NCBI RefSeq assembly: GCF_028769735.1 | Contig: NC_088173.1 | Coordinates: 26,166,038-26,230,037, forward strand | Direction: 5' to 3' | Length of the DNA stretch: 64,000 nucleotides | Source of the DNA: Zonotrichia leucophrys gambelii | Lineage: Eukaryota > Chordata > Aves > Passeriformes > Passerellidae | Shown: positions 13,001-27,300 of the stretch, one piece after another | Layout of the letters: the number at the start of each line of letters is the position of its first letter | How positions within the stretch are numbered: the first letter of the stretch is position 1 | Notes under the pieces: model-generated | Seen by the model: the letters and a program-made list of their open reading frames with translations, nothing else | Database searches by the model: none | Told to the model about the DNA's origin: nothing | Made by a program: the position numbers and the translations under genes

Positions 13001-16000
13001 CATCATATATTGGGCCACAGACATTACCTACAGATGTACTAATTTCTCTCAGTCATTCTTGTAGAACACCATGGGTGTACATAATACCCCTTCCAGGTAG
13101 CAGTGTCCAACCTTTCCTTGATCTATGTGATGTAAGGCAGGTATTAGGGCAGTTATTAGGACATATATCCAAGTTTTACAAAGGACTGAGTTCACTGAAC
13201 AAATTCTACCATTAAGTGTCTTATAGTAATGCACATCTAAAAGTCACTGAACTGCAACATAATCATGTTTAGTAGGCCAGTGAAGCATAAATACACACAT
13301 TGTTAAAATTAGTCTTTTTAAATGGGACAAGTAAATATGCAGCTCTCATAATAAAAGAACTCATGCACTGATTTGGAGAAAAAAGATCTATTCATATGTA
13401 ACTTGATGAAAGGGATTATCTTGAATTTAAGTGTATTCCAGTGTTGTTCTATTAAAGAGTTGAACTGTACATTTTCCCCCTACTAAGGATGTTAATCAGT
13501 TCTTTGATGTGATATTAGTTGCATTTAACCTGATAGGAGATGGATTCAGTCATGCATACATGACTAACCCTGTTAAAACATCAACAACAGAACTGAAAAA
13601 TCTCCCATCTAGATATTAACTGTGCTATGCAAGTAACAAAAGCCATGGTTTGAGATTCAGAGCCTAAAATGTCAATAATCACATTGAGTCTATGACAAAC
13701 AAAAACAGCAAGTGCAAAGGATGACACTTAATGTGTACTTAATGAAAAGGCAGGGGAGAAAGAGAAAATACAAAATACCTTTTCCTTAACAGAATTTAAC
13801 CTATACTGTAAAGGTTTTAAAGAGATAGAGCTGTCTATTAAAAAAAAAGTGGCAATTAAACAACAATTACACATAAATTAATAGATGTCAATTTTACTAG
13901 GTATTTTACTCCTTGGTACAGACTTACATTTTGGAATTAGACCTCTGTCCTGTCAAAAGCCTTTAATTTGCTTTGACACGAGGGAAACTATGACAAGGGA
14001 TTAACTGTATCTTGATATTTTAAAGAGGACAACTCTGACTTCATTGACTGATAGAAAACATCTGATACCACTGGATACCAGTGAACTTAATCACACTATT
14101 TCTTTCTGCCCTAATGTCATCTTCATTATGCAGAGCAGAAAGCGTTTTCCGAAGGAAGCGGAGCAGAGCGCGTTTCCCACAGAGGTCCAGTATTTCCCAG
14201 GTGCTTTTAGTTTGTATTTACTAGAAGGAAAGAGGTTCTGTGTTCATCTATTTGGTTGATTTAGTCAAGTTTCCCAAACACTATAGCAAGGTTTAAGGAT
14301 CAATATAAAGACACACATTAAATTTGTTTGGACATCCATTCTTCCCCTCTAGCCTCTAGCTGTCAGTCAAGAAAGGTACAGAACCCTTGAAGGGTTTGTG
14401 GCATAATGGGCATCCATCCAAACATACAAAATGGCACAAGATGCCTTGGTTTCATACCTGACACAGATTAATTAGCTAAACTTAAGGTATTTGAACTGGT
14501 TTTCAGTGGTAGCAAACCAGATTTGTTTAATTCAGATCAAAGTAGGTGGACCACATAGGTAGTGTTTCCTTTTTCAGTGATGAAAATGTAGCTGAACTAG
14601 AATGTTTTCCAGAAGAATTATTTTTCCTCTCTTTTCTTTACAACCTATTCTTACAACAATAAAAGGTTGTTACAAAGGCCAAATATTTGTCCTGAGAGCA
14701 TTATGGAAGGCTGTCATATCTTTTTCAGAAAACACCCTGAACCACACACTCCCACTTCACTCTATCACTGGGTTTCTTCTCTCTTCATGTACTGGCAGCT
14801 TGGGACATCCTGAGAAGGTTTCTGGGGTTTTGGGGTGTTGGTTTGCCATTGTTGTTGGGTTTGCTGGTGGTTTTTCTTAAAGACCCAATACTAAGATTTT
14901 CATTTTCATTGTCTTTGAGCACACTGGAAACCAGAAAGCCAAATCAACACGCCAGAGAATCTGCTTATTGATAAATAATCCATCTTCTGGATGTGACAGG
15001 AGTTATTGAGCTTTCATAGTTTAATGCTGTGATAGTATAATCATATAATCAATGCCCCAGACTAGGAATTAAAAGTGTATTGATTGGTACTGTGTTTGGA
15101 AGAACTAGCTTAGCAGATGGAAGATGGTTTTATTTACTATTACTAATGGCTCCCTACCAATCCTGTGTATCCAAAGTCATAAACTTTGAAAACACAACCT
15201 CTCACCTGAAGAGTGAAGCAGCGCAAGAGACCTCCAATGTGTTTGCAATAGGCTGCCCTCAGAAAATTTGCAATTACAGACTGTGTAGATTGTTTCATTC
15301 TAGTTTAATATTTTAATCCATAAATTCACTAAATCTTTAAAGTTCAAGAATTTTGTCTGAGCTATTAAATCTGTAGCTGAGATGAACAGAAACTAAGAGT
15401 TGGTAATAAATCCCTTATTTAAATAATTCCAAATTCTCTCTCTTTTTGGATGAATATTTAATATTTCACTTCATCCAAATACATAACTTGAAATGCAAAT
15501 ACTTTAGGATTCCTAAAGTATTCCTAAAGTGTCTCCCAGATTGTGTCACAGTGCTACTGTAAGACAGTTTTCCTTAATTACAACAAAACACTGACTTACA
15601 CTGCTATGGGAATAGTAATGCATTAGGCTTTGTATTTCCTTTCCCTTAAACCCTGATCATGGTTCTTGGTAGGCAAGAACTGGGCCATTTTTAGCACCAG
15701 GGGTTGTGCTCTCTGAGGTTTAAAGGAAATAGAAAATTGCGCCTCCCAGATCAAACTCTTTGGCTCAGACAATCAGATTGCACCAACCTGAGCTGAGTCT
15801 CCAACAGGGCTTCTGGTTTGACCTCCAGAACAACCACAGCTGCTAACACCAACAGGATCCCTGCTGGAGATCACTAGGCTTCATGTCGATTTTCTACCAG
15901 TGATATAATTTGATTTAATGCTATAAAACATGCAAGAGAACAAGCCAAAACCTTTTTCTGGAGGCATAGCTGCTGAGGAAAACATCTCTCTGTATTCAGT

Positions 16001-19000
16001 ACGTCAATAAGTCTTCCAGTCCAATAAAAGAAGCAAATAAACAAAAATCCCATGGTCACTTTGCCTGGGAGCATTCACAGCATTAATGTTAGTTTTCTTG
16101 TCTTGCACCTCCAAGGAAACTGCTTTTTCCTCACAGGTTGCACTGGTTGATATGCCTATTTTCTGTCTGCCATTTCATCCCCACGCTTACTTTTGAACAC
16201 AGACATAAAGCAAACATACACAGACTAATGCCATGTGTTCACACATCCATGCGAGTTTGCTTCAGGAAGGACAAGGTGTGGAGTTTGTTTTAGCTATTAC
16301 ACCAGCAAGGTCTGTGTACCTGTAAGAGCTGGTGAGCTGAGTGAGGAAAGTAGAAGCACCAGAAACAATTTGACAGAAAAAAATGGAAATTATCTCCCTA
16401 AGAAACTTCTTACAGCCTGATAGGCCCTGTCTGAAAGGTCTACATTTTACTGCTGGTCTCAGCAACTCTGGAGTGTTATCACTAAAAAAACACTAACCTT
16501 TCCTCTAGTCTCTGCAGTCTCAAGTGTTTTAAATTGCAGTGAACAAAATAGGTCAGGTTCAAGCTTGCAAAAAGCTATCATACCTCTGGAAACTTCCAAA
16601 TGCTTCTATCTGCAACACTGTTTGGCTTGAGTGAGTGAATCCACTGCGGAATCACAGACCTCCTTACTTTGTGAGCTTAACTGTATCTTCCCATAAATTT
16701 AAATTTTATCTTTATAACATAAAATAATTGAGGTATATATTTAAACTTATTTCTTATTCTTTAACCAGTGTTTATTTACAACAGCTGCTGTTACTAACTT
16801 GTTGAAGCACACAGATCTTGCTAATTCTTTCTAATATTGCAGATTTTAAGCAACTTCTGTCAGAAAACATCACAACATCAGAATACAAAGTACTTATAAT
16901 CATGTAGCAGTGAATGAAGATCTTTAAAAACATGCTTAAGAATTGTTGTCCCGATTTTTGCAAACTGCAATAATTTCTCAGCTTAAATGTCCATGAATTT
17001 CTCTGTTAGGTTTAACACCATTACTTCTTTGTTATTATAAACAGTTGGATTATAATTTCATGCCCCAAAAGAAAATTATATTTTCCAGTATATTTTGAAA
17101 TTACACTGGAAAAAGAAACACACCTAAACTTCATCCCAAATAGAGAGACCAAGAACAAGAGGAGTGCAAGCTGAAGTAACTTGATTTACAGTAATAACAG
17201 ATTGGAGCTGCCCACTAGTTGTTTTCACTACAAATCACGGTAGATAACAATCATCATTATGCAACTTCAGATGAAACCTGTTTTTCCTGATATATAATAC
17301 AGACACAAATGACCAAAGTGCATGATGAGTTTGGTAATTAAAACAGCGACACAATTCCAAAACTTTATGAGGCTTGTTACATTACCAGTTGGCGTGAGCC
17401 TAAAAATGAATGTAAATTACAGTATAATTTTACCAGTCAGTTTGTAGAAATGATGCTTTCTAATTGTTCTCCTTTAATAAAAGAACACAAAAAAAAAAGT
17501 CTTTCCTAGTTCAATTTAGTCTTACTTCACAGTCTTACTACCTTTTGTGAAACATTAACCAAGATATTTAAAGTTAAATACAAGGAACGATTCCTTTCTG
17601 TTCCTTCCAAAATGAAATTGTGCACTGCATGCTGGCCCCTCTAACATGATCAAAGGTTTGTACCTAGGATGACTGCAGAGCATGGGGAGACCACAGCAAC
17701 AAGGCCTAATGGGCTGCCTGTTACCCAGCTGTCTCTTTACATTTTGTGTGTGCTGCAGTGAGGGCTCAGTACCTTCAGCATTCAGCAACTGCCCAGCTGT
17801 GTAAAAAACAAAGCACATTTAGCATGTTTGAGGCAAATTAATCTTGCAGATTTCATTTTGCCAAACAGAGCAGGATGACAAGGCAACCAAGACCTAGCTA
17901 GGCTGCAGTCCTAATTATCTGCACAAACCTGGAATTGTAACCACTACTTCTGACCAAAGAATTGTACTGAATGACTAAGTGTAATTAATGTGATTGTTCT
18001 TCTCTAACCTGGACCTTTCACAATGTTTCTGCCTATCTCAGAGGCTGTTCTTCATTTATGTGTTTGGGAAACTTGTAGGAACACCTTCATGGCAGCCCTG
18101 AGGAATAAAGACTTCCATTCCATAACTCCCTGAGGCAGGGGTGGTCCTCTCCCATACTTCATCTAGCAGGAAAATGGCACCTCTCCCCAACCTTTTGTAC
18201 AATCTACATTCCAGTTTGCATCATCACCTCCTCAGCACAGCTTGACACAGATCTCTTTGCCAGGGCTTGGATTCCTCACCAAAAACCTCTAAAGCATTCC
18301 AAAAACTTGAGCCAATAAAACACCTCATTCTTTTCTCTAAAACATTCCCAGCATGAGCTCATGGAGAAGAGTTAAGAAAAAGCTGCCACTGCAGGACAAC
18401 ACTTAGATACTCAGGCTTACAAGCTCCTTCCTCGCACACAGGAGGCCTCAGCATTACTAGCTAGCAATATTTCCTCTCAGTGCTCCCGGATTCATGAGGG
18501 GGTTGAGCATATCCAGGAAGGCATCCTTTAACAAAAAGGATTCTTTTTCTAGCTAGCTCATATTGCTGTCTACTGCATAAGCCATGAGCAGTCCTAACAA
18601 TTTATACATCAATATGAAATGTCAGATCTTTGGTTTTATTTCTTCATTAGAGAGCTCTGTTATACCACTTCAGAAACTCTGTTTTGTCCTTACCTTCTCA
18701 TTTATTCTCTGGAGGAAACTATCTGCTCCCCGTGGGATAATTCTCTGTGCAATTTATTTGGCCTGCAAGGTGAGCATGCTCCATTGACTACCCCTTGCAG
18801 GGTAACACCTTGCCTAAAATATACACAACACCTCCATTTTACCTTGATTTTTTCTTTTTTCTCTCCTGATTTAAAGCTTCTCTAAGTGTTTTCTCAAAGT
18901 ACTCTTGATAAATTACTCGTGCTAATTCAGTGATCCAATTGCTGACAGAGAATGAGGTGGTCTCCTGGCTAACTTACCAAATGCTGACCTTGCACATACA

Positions 19001-20417
19001 CTACAACTTCTAACTGTGAGCCAAGATATCTGCTGACAGGTGGTAACTCCTCCAGGATCTGCTCTCCTGTGACCTGCTGAGTTATTTTCTTGGCTTATTC
19101 ATTTATTCCCTAAAGAAGGAAATAGGATCCCTCATAACTCTCAATTGTTAAGCCTGGCTCATGCGTGCTCTGACTTTGGTCAGGAACCATGTGGTTGGAG
19201 GATTTATATGAAGTGGAAAGGTTGTGATTCCAGCAAGAATTCCGCATGACCTATCAGCTGTGATTTATAGGTCCCTACAATGACCTAAAAGTATGTTGAA
19301 TGGTTATATTCTTTCAGTCAGTGCTTGGCATTAGAAAGCAGTGCTTTTTCAGGTGATGCAAGAATGCCTCCAGACCTGTGCAGTGCAGAAAAATATTTTT
19401 TATAGTAATTATTCATTTCTGAAAGTTGTGCTCTATAAGTCTGCCATGACAAGTCCTGGCAAAGTGTTATCTGCCTTTGATTTCTGCTCAAATTTTTGTC
19501 TTTAATTAGCATTACTGCAGGTACATTGCTTAAAAGAATACACTCCTAGGGCACATCATTACTAAAACACATAGTATATAAATTCAGCCTTCCCTTTCAC
19601 TTTGGTCTCATTGTGTGTTGGAAATTCTGGGGTGGTCTCCCACATTCTTGAACACCTGGAAAGCTTGTCAGATGCCCCCCTCTCCTAAGAGTGAGCTGAT
19701 CACTATGCTATTGATAGCTGACTGCTTTCTGCATGGCCTCTCATCTTCAAAATGCAGCAAGAGAAAGAGAATATGGAACAAACACAATCCTGCAGCAGTT
19801 ACAGGCCCAGAACCCATCCAGATACCTCATTCTGAATTTTTTTTATTAGACCTTCATGAAACTATACAGAATTCTGGGTAGAAGGACAAGAATGCACGTC
19901 TGCCTCTCCTTTCCCTTTCATAAACAGTGCTCTACCTGTTAGCCGGCACCTTTTCCTTCCTGTCATACAATGTTAGTTCAGCGAAGGATATAGTAGAGGG
20001 CAAAGCAAACAAGCAGTAAAACACTCTGACAGCAATTATTTTTGGTAAATCACGTAAGTCTGGAGCTGCCACAGAGCAAGTCTCAGAAATACGCTCAGCC
20101 TGCTGCTTAACCAAGCATTCTCTTTCCCATGCCACTCCAGAGGCCATGTGGGAATCAGGAATGCTTCTCCCTGTGCCAGTTACAGCAACCAACTGGTGCT
20201 GCTATGTTGCTGGGAAAATACTGGAGCAGCACACCACAGCATTCATATCCCCTTCTCATCCCTGTTCTTCTATCCCGTAAAAAACCCACATTCCTAACCA
20301 AACACAACATTACAGTCAGGAAGATAATTTTTTCATAATGCAGCATAAACCAAAGAATCTAACTTTCTAATGAAAGTATATTTACTTTCACTTTTTCATG
20401 CTTTTCTGTTAATAAAG
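10001..20417. other. Long intergenic stretch, no gene recognised
   Basis: About 10 kb of AT-rich sequence without a CpG-rich segment, recognisable exon or clear repeat family. The longest frame (11911-12360, +) has no domain and no splice context. The segment from 18010 to 18460 is somewhat GC-richer and may be an old repeat. A small palindromic direct repeat lies at 15501-15530 and is listed separately. Confidence 0.45.
15501..15530. repeat. Small palindrome plus 11-bp tandem duplication
   Basis: Positions 15501-15519 form a perfect inverted repeat (ACTTTAGGA-T-TCCTAAAGT). The right half, ATTCCTAAAGT, is duplicated in tandem (15509-15519 and 15520-15530). Confidence 0.8.
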
Positions 20418-20448
20418 TACACACACACACACACACTCACACACACAA
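20418..20448. repeat. (CA)n microsatellite
   Basis: Alternating AC repeat of about 30 bp interrupted once by a T (ACACTCACAC). Likely polymorphic; no function inferred. Confidence 0.95.
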
Positions 20449-22601
20449 AAGTGCTTATCTATTTCAGCTCTACTACAGCTGGCAAATTTGTGCAGTAGTG
20501 AGGGCACTTTCTGTTTTCCAGATTTTCAGTGCAGAACATGGACTTTTCAAAAGATCAAAGCAATTAAAAAAGAAATGAGTGTATGAAACTAGCTTCAAAA
20601 TTGTCTCAGTCCTCCTGCTGTTCCTGGCAGTTTTGATGTGACTTCCCCTGCTTTCTTCTTTATACATCTCTCTTCACAGAATGAAGAACTACAGCCACAC
20701 ACAGGGTTTTCTCAAGAAAGGTTTCAACATAGTATAGATAAGAGTTTTCCTTCTGTATAAATTACATACAGGTTTTTTTTAATCTCCACTGAGAATTACC
20801 TTTATATTAGATTATCAAAGAAGATATGCCCACTCTACCTGGACTCTGATTTGAATTTGATTTGTGTTGCAAGTGTAGTAAATTAGGTTACCGCACCTAG
20901 CAGAGATGGAACTGATAGCATTCACTCTCATAAAATCTCATAAAAGTATGAATTAGATGTAGTCCTTCACAGAGATTTCTCTTCCTCTGCTAGCACGTGG
21001 AAGAGACTTTCAGATGTATTCGAAATGTTCCTTTTGGAATTGATTAAGATGTGGAGACCATATTCAGATCCTATAGGTTGTGGGAAACCAGCTCATTACT
21101 TTATGATATGAGATTTTTATGAACCTAGGAGTTACAAACAGAAGCTCAGTTGAACCCTGGCTAATGGGTTTCTGGAGTTCACTCTCAGTTTCCTTAAACA
21201 CTTTGAATATAGAAGTAAATATATTAGATTTTACTTATCCCAACAGGCTTTTAAATGCCAGGAGAACTCTATTATTGTGAAAAAGTAAGTTTCACTCAGG
21301 AAGTTTGAAATCTATCCCGAAGTTGCTGAAATTGGTGAACATCATCTGCATTATTTTGACATGCAGATCAGATTTCCTGAGGTATAGAAACATGTTGATG
21401 GATGTTACAGAAGATGATTCTTTGCCACACAGAGCTGCTGTCTCCTTTGTTTTAAGGAAAAGAGATCAAATATTTTCCTTTATTTTAAACACACCTGTGC
21501 ACACTCGGCCTTATGAATGATTTCATACATTCATTTTTCCAAAATAGTCTGGGAAGCAACCAGAGATCTTCTAGCATGTTTGGAAAACAAAAATTCTCAG
21601 CTAACATACACTAAAAGCTTTGGCAATTTTGAGAACACAATCCTTGTACATCAGAGTTATTTCCCATGCTTAAGTATTAGTCAAGAACTTAAAAAACACT
21701 GTAGTTCTAGGTCTGTTTTTATGATTCTTTGTAGTTCATTAAAAATAGGGTTTAGAAGCAAAGCAAAATTATCATAAAACAAATTTAGACACATTACAGA
21801 AACACTGCAGCATGTAGAGACCCAAAGAATCATATATACCCTTTCAGTTTTGTTATTTTCTCCCTTAGAATTTCTTCTAAAGAATGTTTCATAAAACCCT
21901 CAAGACTGCTCAGTCTGGTTTATGGTCAATTCATACCACAATCAGAATTTTGATGTCATTTCACCAATGAACTCTGAAGTTGTACCAGTGTACACCAAAG
22001 TAAAATGTGCTTTCAGATCACTTGTGATACAAAGTAGCCAATTAACAGTGGATACCCTGTACTAGATAATTATGAAAAGAGGCAACTGCTGCTTGCTTTG
22101 GATTTGTATTTGTTCGTCTGGTTTTTTCTGCTTTTGCTTTTCTAGATGCCAGAGGCAAGAGGAAACTATGGTTACAATGTCAAAGGTAGCTGAGTTGTCC
22201 TCACACTCACAGAAGTGCAGTCACTCCATGCAGGGCTGTGCCAACCTGCAGGCTCAGGGCTGCTGATCCTGGGTGGCCGGCAAGCGCTGGGGTGAATCCC
22301 AGTGAGTATGGGCAGAAGTCACACACTTTGTGCTGCTCTGCAAGAGCCGTAGCCAGTGCAGTGCCTGAGTGCAGGGGTCTCCTGGCAGTTCTGTCCTGCC
22401 CTTGTCCTGTTCCCCTGGTCAGCCCCATGGCAGGCTGAGCACCCTCTCCCAGGAGTGCACTGCTGCAGACTTGTTCCACTGGCTGGGCTGGCTACAGCAA
22501 AGGCAACTCCTGTCTATGCTTAATAGGATACTGGACCAACATCATCATTTTTAGGGAAAATAAAATTTAGCAATAAAAAACCCACTACAAAATACCTTTC
22601 A
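20449..22601. other. Intergenic, nothing recognised
   Basis: Non-coding sequence. The 22200-22480 part is clearly GC-richer than its surroundings and gives overlapping frames on both strands, but no family or domain is recognisable and CpG density is far below that of the promoter island. Confidence 0.4.
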
Positions 22602-22824
22602 CTAGGTTAAATTTCTTTTCTTGGACCTTGGACTCCTGACATATTTTTTGATATATTGATATATTGACATACTTCTTGATCTTAAGACTGATTTCCTTTC
22701 TGTTACAATTGCCAATACAGCATTTATAGTTATTAACAAAATACATGTTATTACAACCCAGTATGGTAGAGGGTCTGACACATTGACTTTTACACTACTA
22801 CATACAAAGAGTGAAAGTAAATCA
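22602..22824 (-). other. Candidate terminal exon encoding a membrane anchor and basic tail (unassigned)
   Basis: On the minus strand an acceptor-like site (tatttttcctacag, AG at + 22825-22826) precedes an open frame of 73 codons ending in TAG at 22602-22604. The peptide has an Asn-Val-Ser sequon, then a roughly 20-residue hydrophobic segment from Tyr-Trp-Val-Val to Leu-Ala-Ile-Val (22704-22763). It ends in a strongly basic tail rich in Arg, Lys and Ser. This is the layout of the last exon of a single-pass type I membrane protein. No AATAAA follows closely on that strand, and I recognise no family. AT-rich DNA often yields hydrophobic peptides, so chance is a serious alternative. Confidence 0.25.
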
Positions 22825-24368
22825 CTGTAGGAAAAATAATAAGATATTTTGGAGTTCAGAAAACATGAATGGAGGTGATCTTTTATCTCTTCTGTTCTGA
22901 TTATGCTATAAAAGAGCATGATTTAGTTTGATGAAGAGCACAGATGTTAATAGATGCTGAATTAGCCTAAAAACACAATTAAAAAGTGGTTCATAGTTTA
23001 GATTCAGACTTTGAACTCTGCTGTTAAAATTTGCATAACACAAGATGCAAAGAACGAAATGTTAAAAAAATGTCCTGTAGGAATAAAAGCATTGAAGATG
23101 CCCTGAGAGCTTTACTCTGGTCAATGTTGCCATGCCCTGCTTTATAAATCTTGTCTTATCTGTACTGCAAACTGTGAACACGTGAGGGCTCAGCCTGGAT
23201 CCCACCCACAGTCTACCAAAAGCAGGAAAGAAGAAAAAGACTAGTGTGTGGTCCACACAGCTGACATTCAAGGGAAAGGACAAACACTCAATTGTGCTGA
23301 TAAGGAGTCTACATGAATAAACTCTCCAGCTCTGCAAAGCATAATAGCAAATGTAAAAGAAATGTGTACAGCACCAGCAATGAAAATGTGAATCAGCAGC
23401 AAGATGATTTTTCCTTTGCAAAATGGAAAGTAAGTGCCTGATGATAAAATCTGCTAAAATGAACTTTATTGGTCTTGCAATCTTTGGAAGGAAGCAACCA
23501 TGCTGGCTTTGCTGGCTTACAACTAAGATACCTAAATATTTTTAAATAAAATAGGAGTCTTCACTTAGAGACTGTTAGACTACCACAACAAATTTATATT
23601 TCTTTTATTTGTGTTTAATTATATCTAATATTTTTGTATTTACATGCTTATATAAATTTAGATTTTCAACGGTAGCCCCCACAAATAAAAAGCCAAATCT
23701 AGGAACTACCTGCTCTACCAAATTCCTATGTTCTACCTCCCTCCTGCAGACGCTATTTCTCTCCTGGCCAGTGGCCGCGGGCCACCAGAGGGAGCCTGCA
23801 CAACTCCACAAACTGCAGGCACAGGGAGAGTGACAGAAGGAAAACCGGCTGAGCTGCTCCTGGGGATCCTGAAGAGGATTACTGAAGTGTTCCCAGGTTC
23901 CACTAAAACCTTTCACACAGAAGCCAGCCTTCATGGGGCATTATTTTGCTGCTTCAGTGTGGAAAAGATAGGAAGCTGTTCAAAGGGGATGAGGACAGTG
24001 AAAAAGGTTGTAGTAATCATGTAGAAAAGGGACCATAAACAACTAGCTATTTCAACGTTATATAAAATTAGTAAAACAGGAAAATAATAATTTATAGCAT
24101 TAATTCCATCCCATTTCTCTTTCTTTTCTGTCTGTGTAGGGCCTAATCTGCCTACACTGAAAGAGACTTCAGAAAAGGAATTCTCTCACTTTTTGTCAGC
24201 ACAGCATGGGTGGAATGAAGAAAAAAACAAGGTGACAGACTCAGTACTTGTAATTCTCCAAATATTTGATATTACTTCAAAAATTTCTTTATTAATGAAA
24301 AACTACTTTTAATTATTCTAAAAATAAGAAAACTGAACACAGCTTAATAATACATTTGCAACTTTCAC

Positions 24369-24388
24369 CATCCACTGATCAGTGGATG
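24369..24388. repeat. Perfect 20-bp palindrome
   Basis: CATCCACTGATCAGTGGATG reads identically on both strands with no spacer. It is not inside any recognised repeat. Confidence 0.9.
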
Positions 24389-27300
24389 CCTTTTTGAAGA
24401 AGATTTGTCCTTTGAATACCTTGCATTTGCAGTCATAGCATTCTAAATGCATTCAGTAATTTCTTTTCAAGCAGCCCTGTGAAATGCCAGGTTGAAGTTT
24501 ATGAAAACGGTAAGATTTATGGAGTGCTCTTTCAGAACAAATTAGAAATTTCCTGTCATGACTTTATTGGAAAAAGATCAAAGAAACATCTCTCTAATAG
24601 TATTGATGGTTGTTATGATGGTAAATGTGTATTTTGCTGTGGAACACAGGAATGCAGGAACATCAAAAGGGAAGTGACGAAAGGGAGCAAGAGATGAAGG
24701 ATGGGAGGGAAATGACGGCAAAAAGTCACTGACCGGAAACCGTGGGCAGTGGCAAAAGAGGAAACAGACAGGACAGTGTGTATGTGAGATGTCTGCAATT
24801 CAATTCTCTTGAATTCAACCTATTTCACAACATCCATCTGTGAAACTATTGGTGGCCACTAATGCCTGACCAGAGAGGCCAGCAGCCTTCCTGAATTGCA
24901 GCTTGACAGCCAATACAACCACTCTTATTGACTGTGACAGAGCAGTGTGAATAGATAGCCATGTATTCCCTCCCTGCATACCAGAGACCAGCTGAGCTCA
25001 TTAGAGCCTACATCCAGGCCATGATTTTTTTCTCAAACCAGTAATTGTTGGATGTATGGAAAAAGCCAGAAGATAAATGTCTTGAGTCTAACAGTTACTG
25101 GGAACAAAAGAGCTATCCTACAGTCAAGTGTCTTCACTCACTCTTGACTCCAGCTACACCTAAGCTGCCATAAGAAGTGTTTGCTTACGCTGTTTTATAA
25201 ATCTTCATGACCTTTATGAATTTTTCCCAATGTCCTTCTATGCTATAAATGCCTCAGATAATTGGAAAAATTGCTACAGGCTGTAAAAAGTTAAAAGGCT
25301 TCTCCCCCTCTGAAGAAATAGTCATTATGATTGGGGAAGTTTTCAAGTTAAAAGTTTCAATCTGTTGGGAAACTATAATTTCAAGGATATTTCTTCCATT
25401 TCCCACTAGCTACAACATCAAAGATTGGCAGAATAAGAGCTAAGAAGCTTCAATTAAAAAAAAAAGGTCCAATAATGTCTCACCTTGACCACAGCACATC
25501 TCTTGTGCCATGTCTAGAACAGCCTCAGTTTAATTGCTTCTGCAATATTGCCAATTTGTTGCATTACTGGAAAATATTGATAGTACTCAATAAATTTTTC
25601 TTATGTGTCAAATATTGCAGTCCATAAAGTCCAGGAGAATCATTGTTTTCACTTCTCAAGAAACCGAAGGTTTTGCATGGTGCAGTTCTGACTTACCTCT
25701 AAGAGCATTCAGGATTGGAAAAGAAAGGAATTAAAAAGACTCAAGGAGATCTTGTGTACTTTAAGTTTCCTGTGATGCTTCCGGGCCAGGTACAAGCTAA
25801 GGGCTCCCTCGCCACCTGTTTGATTTCCTGATTATTTCCATTTCTCATTGTTGGAGGTGGTGGTACTGCACTGACATTTTTACCAAAAGCAATCCAGGAT
25901 TTGGAGCCTCCAAGGGGTAGCAAATAACACACAAAGGATTTCTTATATTTTTTCCATCTGACTTTTTTGTTGGACATTTCAGGTGGCCACATTACTAAAA
26001 AACTTTACAGAAAACAAAGAATGCTTTTTGCTGAGCATCTTAGTTGCTGCATTGGAAGACCTTATATTGATCAGATCCAAAGATTTGACTCAGATAATTC
26101 AGTGGTATCTTTGGTTCTTACTCTCCTTATCCAAGCAATAAAATAACTTTGAAGGCAGTAAAGGAAGTATTTTAAGGGCCCCAAGCCATGTGAACACAAG
26201 CCTGTGTGTTTGAGATCTGACATCATGGCCACTTTACAGCAAGACATTCATATCACTTCACCCAGATGATGCTTCTTTGCACGTTTAGTGTGTTTTACAG
26301 GGTCCTTCTGTTCTCTCTCCTGCACTAAGACACGGAGATGTTGTGTCACTGTGCCCCACCTAACACAAGTGATGCTCTGTACCCACCTGCTTTGCTACAG
26401 CCATCAACCCATTTAAATAAAGAGCAGAAATTTACAAACAGGAAAAAATGGCAATAGGTCAATTTAAAAACTTAAAAGATTTTAAAGCTCCAAAAACTTT
26501 GTAGCCTAAATTTAAAATTTTTGTTTCCTGCAATGTTTAAATGATCAGATTATCACCTAAGACTTGCACTAGTTTCACATTACAAATTGTACTGCTGGCT
26601 CTGGACTTAGGTTGGAGTCTGGAACTCTCAAAGTTTGAGAAAGTTTTCAAGTTTAAACATTTCACACTACTTGTGTCCTAATTATTTCAGTGTACTGGTA
26701 TCTTTTGATATCAAACTGTATTTGCATGTATTTTTTAATATTTATTCAAGAACGTCTGTCTGAGATGAAATTTTTGTTGATAGAAACACCTGCAGGGATC
26801 TATTACAACATACTAATAATGAGAACTGTCTGCTGTACTTAAAAAAGAAAGGATTTTCCCTATAGGTGAACTGAAATGGAAAGGGGGCAGAAGATGGTCT
26901 TCACTGAGCAAGGAGGTAACTCAGCAAAGGAGATGCATGTGTGTGCTTCATGAAGGTATCTCTTTTCTTTCCAAATATAAAGTAACAGCTTTGGATGTGG
27001 GAAGGAGTGATATGTCTATTCATTTAAAAATATGGCCAATATTTATAGCATTCATATTTTCTCATTTTTAGGTCTCTACTTAAATATAATTGTCTACCAT
27101 ATCCATAATTCTAACTGCCTAGCCCAAGCTTATTTTCCTCTTCAGTTTTTAGAGGATAAACAGAAGAGGCACACAAAATCATTACATGTAACCAAACATC
27201 CTGTGTACATAAATGTACACACATCCATGCAGTATCCAGAGATATATACAAACCTATGAATATAGTGTGGACAATTTATGAGAAACAAGATAAATATATA

